Positions 1 through 6,677 of a stretch of DNA of 29,663 nt are shown here, one piece after another. How positions within the stretch are numbered: position 1 is the stretch's first letter; every line of letters begins with the position of its first letter. Under the pieces are notes generated by a model that saw only the letters and a program-made list of their open reading frames with translations, made no database searches and was not told where the DNA came from. The translations under genes and the position numbers were made by a program. The stretch lies in contig DHIZ01000173.1 in assembly GCA_002404055.1 (NCBI GenBank), positions 1 through 29,663 on the forward strand, written 5' to 3'. The stretch comes from Chloroflexi bacterium UBA4733 (GTDB lineage Bacteria; Chloroflexota; UBA4733).

Positions 1-1
1 C

Positions 2-325
2 GAAGCCCAGTTCAAGACGCTCAAATATCGACCGGATTTCCCACGACGCTTCGACAGCCTGGAAGATGCCCGAGCGTTCTGTCACCGCTTCTTTGCTTGG
101 TACAACACCCAGCATCGCCACGCCGGCATCGGCTACTTCACCCCCGAAGCCGTCCATCTCGGCCAGGCGCCCGACCTGCACCTCGCCAGACGGCAGGTCC
201 TCCACACGGCCTACGCCGCCCACCCCGAACGCTTCGTCCGCCAGCAACCCGTCCCTCCCCCGCTGCCCACCGCAGCTTGGATCAATCCGCCATCCACCAC
301 CGCAGAACAGGAGGTTGCACACTAA
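2..325 (+). CDS. IS3-family transposase (OrfB, DDE integrase core), C-terminal part, runs off left edge
   Basis: The reading frame is open from the window edge and ends at TAA 323-325. Its first residues, EAQFKTLKYRPDFP, match the IS3-family block that follows the last catalytic acid of the DDE triad, so the first visible Glu is probably that residue. It continues with a typical AWYNTQHRHAGIGYFTPEAVH segment, which is the conserved end of the integrase core. About 40 further residues form a Pro-rich tail. The enzyme would cut and join element ends. The N-terminal part and OrfA lie outside the window, so intactness cannot be judged. Family assignment is strong; subgroup is not. Confidence 0.85.
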   Translation, partial: EAQFKTLKYRPDFPRRFDSLEDARAFCHRFFAWYNTQHRHAGIGYFTPEAVHLGQAPDLHLARRQVLHTAYAAHPERFVRQQPVPPPLPTAAWINPPSTTAEQEVAH

Positions 326-358
326 TATCTCGCATTTTGTGTCTCATACCTATTGACA
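326..358 (+). mobile_element. Probable right end of the IS3-type element
   Basis: The transposase stop is followed by about 33 nt ending in a TGTCTCATACC...TTGACA stretch (TTGACA at 353-358). Many IS3-like elements end close to the orfB stop in a TG...CA terminal repeat, so the element boundary probably falls near 358. The left terminal repeat is outside the window, so the inverted repeat cannot be paired and no target duplication can be checked. Confidence 0.35.
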
Positions 359-602
359 GGTTCCGCTCGGCGGCCCGCACAGTTCCCGACCTCCGTACGA
401 TATTCCTTGAGGAGAGTATGGCCATGCGACCTGTGGGACGCAAGTCCCCCGTTCGGCAATATCCTCGGTTGGATCTGGCAACCGACGCCGTGCTCCTCAG
501 CCGGTTCGGACGCCTCCAGACCATCCCCTCAATAATCGCTGTCATAAAGATGGGGCTCACGCTATTCACATAGTCGGGGACAGGCGATAAGGGTCGAACC
601 CT

Positions 603-740
603 ATGTTTCTCGGCGATGACGTGATCCACTTCGTCGGGGAAGAAAGCGACCTCAGCGGGGAGCAGGCAGTAATCGCACGTCCGGTGAGCGCGCTCCTCGA
701 TCGGACGGCGCACGCACGGCGGGATACGGATGACGCTCAC
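603..740 (-). pseudogene. HNH endonuclease, N-terminal fragment only
   Basis: Starting at GTG 740 the frame gives 46 residues that look like the start of a small HNH endonuclease: a CDYC pair (residues 22-25) followed by EVDHVIAEKH (37-46), the first metal-binding/catalytic histidine of the HNH fold. After residue 46 the usual Gly-Gly and the second half (asparagine and last histidine with Cys knuckle) do not appear. The frame goes on to about 282 but reads as unrelated sequence and overlaps the transposase. The gene is therefore broken at about 602. The 326-602 stretch between it and the IS end holds nothing else recognisable, apart from a weak PTGR-like echo of the HNH C-terminal region near 430-460 on the minus strand. 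Confidence 0.6.
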
Positions 741-882
741 GGCGCCGAGAGAGCGGAGAGTACACCCGTCTTAAGCATCACCATCACATGCTCGATGCGC
801 TCCAGTTCAGCCAACTCCGCTCACGCTGAACTTGCTGGCCTGCTGACGGGTAGAATGAATGAGCAAGAGGGAAGGATCGGCA

Positions 883-1116
883 ATGAGCGCATTCCACCGT
901 AGCAATGTCGAGGACGACTTCGCTGTCGGTAAAGAAGCTACCGCGCACTTCCTGACGCCGGAAGAGGCGTGGTCCAGCTTCGATGAAGCCGCTCGGCGCT
1001 ATGTCGGCATGAGCGGCGAGGCCTTCATCGTCACCTGGGACGCCGGAGGATTCGGTGAGGATCCCGACCGGCCTGCGCTCATTCGCGTGGCCATGCTTCG
1101 CCCTGTTGGCCGCTAG
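883..1116 (+). CDS. Small conserved-type hypothetical protein (77 aa)
   Basis: ATG at 883 is preceded by GGAAGGA (870-876), which decides this start over the upstream in-frame ATG at 859. The product is acidic and short. It contains LTPEEAWSSFDEAARRYVG followed by a region ending PDRPALIRVAMLRP. This pattern resembles small uncharacterised proteins of environmental bacteria in which a bent 'LTPEEAW..FD..ARR..G.S..EF' helix is followed by 'DP..P.....AML.P.GR'. Function is unknown. The stop lies inside the start of the next gene (overlap about 11 nt), suggesting coupled translation and a two-gene unit, possibly toxin/antitoxin-like, with this gene in the antitoxin position. Confidence 0.6.
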   Translation: MSAFHRSNVEDDFAVGKEATAHFLTPEEAWSSFDEAARRYVGMSGEAFIVTWDAGGFGEDPDRPALIRVAMLRPVGR

Positions 1117-1630
1117 AACCCCGCGGGCTGCCGTCGGCGCCTTCGCCGATGCTTACCAACTCGCGCTCTCGTGTCTGACGCTTGACCAGTTCAATGTCGA
1201 AGGATACCGACCTATCGATTTTCCCTACCGTGCCGACCTCCAACGCGGCCAGTCCGTTCCCCTCCGTCACGTTGAATTGGACATCATCGTCGTCTTGCGC
1301 TACCGAATTGTTCAGGTAGGCTCGGCAAGCTGGACTGTGGGTGTCGTGGGCTACCACTACGAGCTACAGCATCGGGATGGGCGCGAATTGATGGCCTATC
1401 ACCGGCACCCCCAGGGAGCCGGTCCTGTCACGTGGCCACACCTTCATCTCGGCCCTGCCATTGGCGAACTGTGGCGCCCGGCGACTCGAGCACATCTTCC
1501 CACAGGCGACGTCACCATCCAGGACATCATCCGACTTGCCATCCGCGAGTTCCACGCAACTCCACGACGGGGTGACTGGGAAGCGGTGTTACAGCGCACG
1601 CGAGAGACGCTGGAGGCCTTGTCGTCGTAG
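1106..1630 (+). CDS. Hypothetical protein resembling the TumE/DUF6516 toxin family
   Basis: The frame is open from GTG 1055. TTG 1106 is preferred because it gives a short overlap with the upstream stop; neither start has a clear ribosome binding site. The product is about 174 aa. The central part reads YHYELQHRDGRELMAYH, then a Pro-His-Leu-His-Leu motif, and ends in an acidic DWEAVLQRTRETLEAL helix. The order (aromatic YHY, 'dG.El..Y', then PH-x-H) recalls TumE/DUF6516 proteins, which pair with a small partner gene, but this one is longer and the match is by eye only. The upstream 77-aa gene is the natural partner. Assigning it as a toxin is an inference. Confidence 0.55.
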   Translation: MAARTPRAAVGAFADAYQLALSCLTLDQFNVEGYRPIDFPYRADLQRGQSVPLRHVELDIIVVLRYRIVQVGSASWTVGVVGYHYELQHRDGRELMAYHRHPQGAGPVTWPHLHLGPAIGELWRPATRAHLPTGDVTIQDIIRLAIREFHATPRRGDWEAVLQRTRETLEALSS

Positions 1631-1741
1631 CTTCAACCGCCAGCGGACGGGATCAACGAGGAGAGGTTGGACTTCATCATCAACTACGACATCAAGTACC
1701 GGATGGGGCGGGATGCCGTGGGGGACGCGGACGCGGAGTGA
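1631..1741 (+). pseudogene. In-frame coding-like remnant after the stop at 1628
   Basis: The codons directly after TAG 1628-1630 remain open in the same frame for 36 residues and read ...NEERLDFIINYDIKYRMGR... before TGA 1739. The peptide is compositionally protein-like and has no start codon with a ribosome binding site. It may be the remains of another small gene whose 5' end was lost, or the original C-terminus of the upstream frame cut by a nonsense mutation. From 1742 to 1816 nothing is recognisable. Confidence 0.3.
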
Positions 1742-1816
1742 TACGCACAACTTCTGCCTGTTCACCAAAATGACGTCAACGCCCCCCGACCAGTACGCTC
1801 CACCCCGGAACTGCCG

Positions 1817-2400
1817 TTAGGGCCATTCGGTCAGCAGGTCGCTGGCTGAAATAAACGACTCTTGCTTGCCGAGCGCACGGATTATCCAGCCCGTCTCAGG
1901 TAACTTAGGTATTACCAGATCAGCGGCGCGCCGACGTCCCTCCACATCTTCGAGGGACCAATTATCCCGGTACTGGCTCAGCAACATTACCAGGTGCTTC
2001 CAAAGCACGAGAAACGCATCCTTCGAGATGATGCGAATCGCACCGAGACTCGAATGCGCCGCATCGTCCAATTGGTCCAAATGCGTCACAATGGTGCCTT
2101 TGACAGCATAGCCGCGTGAACCATACTGCTGCTGCGCTCGAGCAACCTGGTTGTGCACCTGCCCAATGTCCTTCGGAGCCAACTTTCCTGACGGCGTGTG
2201 CTCGACTTTTGCCTCGAGTGTTATAACCTCCAGCGCACTGCCGAACACGCCTCGCCACTGGCAGTCGGTGGCGGCCTGGTGTTTCGGACGAGATGATTTG
2301 TAGCTGAGCATGGTCCCAAGGCGCTCCAACCCTTCTTGATACTCCTTGTGCTCCGTTGACGTGAGTTGCTGAGTGATGCGATCCACCCACTGTTGGAAAC
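1817..2400 (-). pseudogene. C-terminal fragment of a large nuclease-like (PD-(D/E)XK-type) defence protein
   Basis: The minus frame ends at TAA (tta 1817-1819). About 190 residues read as a coherent protein: an acidic/aromatic region, then LEVITLEAKVEHTPSGK (possible D/E-x-K nuclease core), a GQVHNQ motif, the strand GTIVTHLDQL, IRIISKDAF, a long helix with LWKHLVMLL, and a C-terminal LPETGWIIRAL. Just before FQQWVDRITQQL the frame becomes antisense to the protease fragment on the plus strand, so everything 5' of about 2400 is not native and no start exists. Restriction/helicase-associated proteins end in domains of this type, but the exact family was not recognised. It is a dead remnant joined head to head with the BrxL fragment. 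Confidence 0.5.
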
Positions 2401-3118
2401 GTGGACCGCCCCAGGGGAGTACGAGCGGGTGAAGATCGGCGCGCGGCTCCTGCCGTCGGGCAAAGTCGTCGCGCCGACCTTGCTGGACGCCGACCGGGCG
2501 CAGCGCATCACGTTGCCGAGCAAGCCGGCGGTGGGCGAAGTGTTGGGCCTGGCGGTCTCCGGCGACCATGGCTGCGTGCTACACTTCGAGATGCAGGCAA
2601 CGAAGGGCAGTGGCCGCACCGTGCCCCTCGGCTCGATCCAGCGGGTGATGCGCGAGAGTATCGAAACAGCGGCGCAGTACGTGCGCGCCAACCACGCTGT
2701 TCTTGGCATCAGCGCGGAGTGGCGGCAGAGTTTTGACGTCGCTGTGCTGGCGACCTATATGGGTGTGCCGAAGGAAGGACCCTCGGCGGGCGTGGCGATG
2801 GTGACGGGCATTGTCTCCGCCTTGCGCGGCATCCCGGTTCGCCATGACCTCGCCATGACCGGCGAAATCACGATCATGGGCAAGGTGCTGCCGGTCGGCG
2901 GTGTCCAGCAGAAGGTGCGCGCCGCCTACGACGCCGGCATCCGCGAAGTACTGCTGCCCGCCGACAACCTGAAAGAGGCGCAGGGGCTGCCCAGGGCTAT
3001 TCTCGAGAGCGTGCAACTGACAGCAGTGGATCGCATCGATCAGGTGCTGGAGCGAGCGCTGCTGCGGCTAGACGGAGCGACGTCCATTGCCCACGATACG
3101 AGCGGATCGCGCGGATAG
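2400..3118 (+). pseudogene. brxL: Lon-like protease domain of a BrxL-type BREX protein, C-terminal fragment
   Basis: The coherent protein begins around PGEYERVKIGARLLPSGK and runs to TAG 3116. It carries a complete S16 peptidase domain: the serine box PKEGPSAG (Ser codon 2783-2785) and the lysine region [16 protein letters not shown] (Lys codon 2912-2914), the Ser-Lys dyad of Lon. The preceding block LPSKPAVGEVLGLAVSGDHG and SGRTVPLGSIQRVM are typical of Lon-related BREX proteins (BrxL, about 680 aa). The N-terminal two thirds, including the AAA+ ATPase, are absent, and upstream sequence belongs to the opposing fragment. BrxL acts with PglX, PglZ and BrxC in phage exclusion; none of these is here. 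The proteolytic domain is undamaged but is probably not expressed. Confidence 0.7.
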
Positions 3119-3223
3119 ACAAGGCGTTCCTTCGTCCTCTCGGGCGTGCTGGAGGCCGTATAGTGGGAGTGGCTAGCGCGCGAGTGTGTTCGCCTGGCCG
3201 CAGCTTCGGAGAGAGCAGCAGTT

Positions 3224-4462
3224 TTGGCCGAGTATCATCAGCAGATCATTGACGCTATCGCCTCCAGCGTCGGCTTTGCGCGGGCCACCTTCAGTGGCAC
3301 GGCGGGCGCACTGGAGCCACGCTTGGTGAAGGTGACCATCCGACCGGTCGCCATCAAGGGCAAGATGCACGCCCAGTTTGCCTACTATGACGCCAAAAAG
3401 TGCATCGTCAAGAACTACAGCGGCGCGGAGGTTGGCGAGCAGACCCGGCAACTGCTTGCCCTGCCCTTCAAGAACATCAGGGTCGAGTCGACTGACGAGA
3501 GCCTCCAGGTGCAGGTGACCAGCGGCGGGAAGGCGCTTGTCCACCGCGGGAAGGCGCCGAACCCGCAGGCGCCGGACCTCGCCCACGACCGCCGGAAGCA
3601 ATTGATCCTCCCCGCCGAGCAGGCGGACGCCTTTCTGCAGGAAGTCGGCATCATGACCAGCGACGGCAAGGTGCGGGCCGAGCAGCAGCGCAAGTTCCGC
3701 CAGATCAACGAGTTCCTCAAGCTCATCGGCCAGACGATTGAGCAAGCCGGAGGGGTGGCGGCGTTCAGGCGGGCAGACTCCCCGCTCACCATCGTTGATT
3801 GCGGTTGCGGCAACGCCTACCTCACCTTCGCCGCCTACCACTACTTCTCCGAAGTGCTGGGTGTGCCGACGCGCCTCACCGGCATCGACGTCAATGGCGA
3901 ACTGCTGGCGCGCCATGCGGAGAAGATAGAGCGCCTGGGCTGGACGGGGCTGACGTTCCAGACCAGTGCGATCATTGACTTCGCACCTTCGACGCCGCCG
4001 GACATCGTCCTGGCATTGCACGCCTGCGACACCGCCACCGACGAGGCCCTGGCCCAGGCCATCCGCTGGCAGAGCGCTTCGATCTTCTGCGCCCCCTGTT
4101 GTCATCATCACCTTCAGCAGCAACTGAGCGGGCGCAAGGTGGCGGCCCCCTTGCAGTCGTTACTGCGCTACGGTGTGCTCAGCGAACGCCTGGGCGACAT
4201 CCTGACCGACACCTTCCGCGCCCTCATCTTGCGCCTGATGGGCTACCAGACCGAGGTCGTGGAGTTCGTCGGCACAGAGCACACCGCCAAGAACCTGCTG
4301 ATCCGCGCGGTCAAGCGCACCCAGCCGGGCGATCAGGTGGTGCTGAAGGAGTATCTCGCCCTCAAGGAGCTGTGGCAGGTGACGCCGTATCTGGAGGAGT
4401 TGCTTGGCGCCGAGTTTGCCCGATTGACGAGTACGCAACCGGCCGATCCTTCAGTGCGTTAG
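3224..4462 (+). CDS. SAM-dependent methyltransferase (Methyltransf_32/METTL25-like)
   Basis: TTG 3224 is the start, with a GGAGAG-type ribosome binding site about 11 nt upstream. The 412-aa product has an N-terminal domain of about 150 residues without known motifs, then a class I methyltransferase fold: motif I VDCGCGNAYL (191-200), acidic residue in TGIDVN (about 219-224), and LALHACDTATDEAL (about 263-276). A CCHHH cluster (292-296) sits where METTL25/RRNAD1-like proteins have a conserved Cys-Cys-His stretch. The substrate is not known; RNA or protein methylation is possible. It stands alone, downstream of the truncated protease, with no promoter recognised in the 105-nt gap. The frame is intact and likely functional. 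Confidence 0.8.
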   Translation: MAEYHQQIIDAIASSVGFARATFSGTAGALEPRLVKVTIRPVAIKGKMHAQFAYYDAKKCIVKNYSGAEVGEQTRQLLALPFKNIRVESTDESLQVQVTSGGKALVHRGKAPNPQAPDLAHDRRKQLILPAEQADAFLQEVGIMTSDGKVRAEQQRKFRQINEFLKLIGQTIEQAGGVAAFRRADSPLTIVDCGCGNAYLTFAAYHYFSEVLGVPTRLTGIDVNGELLARHAEKIERLGWTGLTFQTSAIIDFAPSTPPDIVLALHACDTATDEALAQAIRWQSASIFCAPCCHHHLQQQLSGRKVAAPLQSLLRYGVLSERLGDILTDTFRALILRLMGYQTEVVEFVGTEHTAKNLLIRAVKRTQPGDQVVLKEYLALKELWQVTPYLEELLGAEFARLTSTQPADPSVR

Positions 4463-4488
4463 GCCACGTTCACTGACCGTATGCCTCG

Positions 4489-4803
4489 TCACCGGCCTCG
4501 GATCATCTCACTCGCTTGCAGTCGCTCAAGAATCGGCCTGTCTCGCGAGATGCGCTCGTCAAGCTGTTGATAGGACGCCCGATATGCGGCCGGCAGCGCC
4601 TGACGCGCCACGAGTTTGCGCAGATCGTTCAGGTGATCTTCGACAATCGGCCAGTCGAAAAGGAACTCGTTTTGATCCTGGCTCGTCATGTCGTTCCACG
4701 ACTGCCCCACTTCTTCCAGTTCTGCGAAGCGATGATCGAGATAGGCAAAGTAATAGTCGAAGTCGCCCACTACCTCCGGTACTACGGTTGTCATATTAGC
4801 CAT
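4489..4803 (-). CDS. Small helical hypothetical protein (104 aa), second gene of an overlapping pair
   Basis: ATG 4803 (MANMTTVV...) is preceded by GAAGGA 6-11 nt upstream, which decides against the longer frame from 4893. The protein is highly charged and predicted mostly helical: a Tyr/Phe-rich start (DFDYYFAYLDHRFAELEEVG), then DMTSQDQNEFLFDWP and a basic C-terminal helix. No family was recognised. Its first 13 nt overlap the end of the upstream 200-aa gene in another frame, so the two are certainly cotranscribed. A compact acidic partner following a larger protein is the usual layout of immunity/antitoxin genes, but this is an inference. Confidence 0.7.
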   Translation of the reverse strand: MANMTTVVPEVVGDFDYYFAYLDHRFAELEEVGQSWNDMTSQDQNEFLFDWPIVEDHLNDLRKLVARQALPAAYRASYQQLDERISRDRPILERLQASEMIRGR

Positions 4804-5393
4804 CGCGCATCCTTCGGCAATGAGATCGTCCCGGTGCCAGATACTTGGTATCCTGTGACGATTGTACCGTGGTCGCTGTCGTACACGATCCACAGATACG
4901 CTTGCCCGTGTTCCCCTCGCCGCTCGTCAGGTATGGTGTTCGGGCTCAGCACCCCCGCGTAGTGGAGACCGCGCGACCGAAACACAGCCAGGCGTCTAGC
5001 CGGATGCCGAACCGCAAACCGAAGGTCGTCCACGTATTGCTGGAACGTTGTCCCCACTGTCCACTGTTTCTCAACAATGACCCGTTTGCCCAGGTGCGCC
5101 AAGCCGGATGGGGCGCTCAAGCCGAATCGATACCCGAGATATTCTTTGCCGCGAAGCTCCTCTACCACACGGACTTCTCTGGTGGCAAATGGCGCGCTGG
5201 CGACGTGTGACAGTAGCCATTGGACATTCTCTTCTGAGGCGATTGCACTGCCCGCGACCAGCGCTTGGGTCAGCGTATCAGGCGTATCGTGCCCATGGCC
5301 TTCCAATATTGCCCATCTCAGTCTCGCTTTGGATCGTTGGACGCGAGTGTAGCTGACGGACTTGGCCTGGAGAAGGCCCTGTTTCACTCCCAC
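4791..5393 (-). CDS. Hypothetical protein (200 aa) with toxin-like C-terminus, first gene of an overlapping pair
   Basis: The start is GTG 5393. It overlaps the stop of a short upstream frame (5384-5575) and ends at TGA 4791-4793, inside the next gene. No known family is recognised. The N-terminal 60 residues are helical and basic. The C-terminal half has QWTVGTTFQQYVDDLRFAV, a conserved-looking RSRGLHYAGVLSPN and finally YDSDHGTIVTGYQ. A final 'v.d...G.ivTgY' strand is common to BECR-fold RNase toxins (colicin D/E5, RelE-like), so an RNase-type effector is one possibility. It has no signal peptide or transmembrane segment. The tight coupling with the 104-aa gene is the main contextual clue. 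Confidence 0.65.
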   Translation of the reverse strand: MGVKQGLLQAKSVSYTRVQRSKARLRWAILEGHGHDTPDTLTQALVAGSAIASEENVQWLLSHVASAPFATREVRVVEELRGKEYLGYRFGLSAPSGLAHLGKRVIVEKQWTVGTTFQQYVDDLRFAVRHPARRLAVFRSRGLHYAGVLSPNTIPDERRGEHGQAYLWIVYDSDHGTIVTGYQVSGTGTISLPKDARWLI

Positions 5394-5575
5394 GCGGTAT
5401 CATCTCCAGCACCGGTGTCGGTAGGCAGAATAATCAGAGGAACTGGGCAAGCAGGGAGAAATTCCGGGGCCACTGTAAGGTAGGATACGCAGTTTCCGGC
5501 CGTTAATGCCGGAGTGAGTACTGCGAGAGCACGTAAGAAAGGAGGGGAGCGCATCGGGCTGAGCTGCCCGGACAC
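5384..5575 (-). CDS. Possible small hydrophobic protein upstream of the 200-aa gene
   Basis: A 63-codon frame from GTG 5575 (an internal ATG at 5554 gives 56 aa) stops at TGA 5384-5386, just inside the start of the 200-aa gene. Its N-terminus, MRSPPFLRALAVLTPAL, resembles a signal or membrane segment and the rest is Pro/Leu rich. No good ribosome binding site is visible and it lies opposite the promoter region of the oxidoreductase at 5593. It may be a leader peptide, the displaced N-terminus of the 200-aa protein, or chance. Confidence 0.22.
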   Translation of the reverse strand: MSGQLSPMRSPPFLRALAVLTPALTAGNCVSYLTVAPEFLPACPVPLIILPTDTGAGDDTAWE

Positions 5576-5592
5576 TCCCGATTGAATTGACT

Positions 5593-6600
5593 ATGCAAGA
5601 GCCAGTACGCATTGGGGTCATCGGCGCCGGCGGCATGGGTACTAGCCATGCCCAGGGCATCCGCACCTTGCAACGCGCGCGCGTTGCTGCCGTCTCTGAT
5701 TCCGACGAAGCGCGCGGTACCAAACTTGCCGCCGAGATGGGCGTGCCCTGGTTCGGCGATTACCAGCAGATGCTGCGCGAGGGCGGGATCGATGCCGTCA
5801 GCATCGCCAGTCCACCTTTTATGCACAAGGAGATGGCCCTGGCGGCGGCGGCGGCCGGCAAGCACGTCTTCTGCGAGAAGCCGATGGCCGTCAACGTGGC
5901 CGACTGCGAAGCGATGATCCAGGCGGCGGGGCAGGCCGGCGTCACGCTGATGGTGGGCCAGGTGCTGCGCTTCCTGCAGCCCTTCTTGAAGGTGCGCGAA
6001 CTCGTTGATAGCGGGGCCATCGGCCGGCCGATATCGGCAGAAGTCACCCGCATCGGCGGCGGGGATAGCGCCTGGACGGTGCCCTGGCGGGCGCGCCTGG
6101 AGCAATCCGGCGGCCTGCTGCTGGAGATCAACGCGCACGAGATCGACCTCTTGCGCTGCCTGGGAGGCGACGTCGCCACTGTCTACGCTGAGGCCGACAA
6201 CTATATCCATCCCGATGCCGACTACCCTGACCTGGCCTTTGTGCTGTTGCGCTACCGGAATGGCGGCATCGGCTGCCTCTACAGCAGCAACGCTTCTCCC
6301 CTGGGCGAGACCAGCGGCAAAGTGCAGGGCACGGAGGGAGCGATCCGCTACAACGGCTGGGGCAAGCGCGGCAGCATCGAGCTGCGGCGCCTGCGCGACA
6401 CGCAAACGACCGTCTTCCGCCTGGAGGACCTCGAAGCGCCGCCGGGCGTGGCCTACGAACTTGATCGTTTTGCCGAGGCCGTATTGACGGGAACCACACC
6501 TGTCGTCACCGGCCTGGATGGGCTGAAGGTTGTCGAGATCGCCCGTGCAGCCTACACCTCGGCCAGCGAACGGCGACCGGTGCTACTGCCGGAACGGTAG
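5593..6600 (+). CDS. Gfo/Idh/MocA family NAD(P)-dependent oxidoreductase
   Basis: ATG 5593 is chosen over TTG 5587 because it lies directly at the usual MxEPVRIGVIG start; no strong ribosome binding site is present near either. The 335-aa protein has a dinucleotide-binding GAGGMG (11-16), an IASPPFMHKE turn and the family signature FCEKP (93-97), where Lys is the catalytic residue. The C-terminal alpha/beta domain includes NAHEIDLLRCLGG and DLAFVLLRYRNGGIG. Such enzymes oxidise or reduce sugars, inositols or sugar acids in the cytoplasm. It converges with the solute-binding protein gene on the other strand and probably belongs to the same catabolic locus. The exact substrate cannot be read from sequence. 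Confidence 0.9.
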   Translation: MQEPVRIGVIGAGGMGTSHAQGIRTLQRARVAAVSDSDEARGTKLAAEMGVPWFGDYQQMLREGGIDAVSIASPPFMHKEMALAAAAAGKHVFCEKPMAVNVADCEAMIQAAGQAGVTLMVGQVLRFLQPFLKVRELVDSGAIGRPISAEVTRIGGGDSAWTVPWRARLEQSGGLLLEINAHEIDLLRCLGGDVATVYAEADNYIHPDADYPDLAFVLLRYRNGGIGCLYSSNASPLGETSGKVQGTEGAIRYNGWGKRGSIELRRLRDTQTTVFRLEDLEAPPGVAYELDRFAEAVLTGTTPVVTGLDGLKVVEIARAAYTSASERRPVLLPER

Positions 6601-6677
6601 CGCTTCCCGGCGTCGCCAGCAGCAGTTCCTCTTCTTCGCGGGTCGTCCGGCTGGGTCTTGTCCGGCGATCGTCGCCC

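Noticed and set aside
741..830. Small minus-strand frame LAELERIEHVMVMLKTGVLSAL before the HNH remnant
   Set aside because: Only about 26 codons, TTG start without a ribosome binding site; probably noise or a tiny scrap of a former partner.
3119..3223. Promoter for the methyltransferase (TATAGT near 3160)
   Set aside because: No acceptable -35 box at the right distance.
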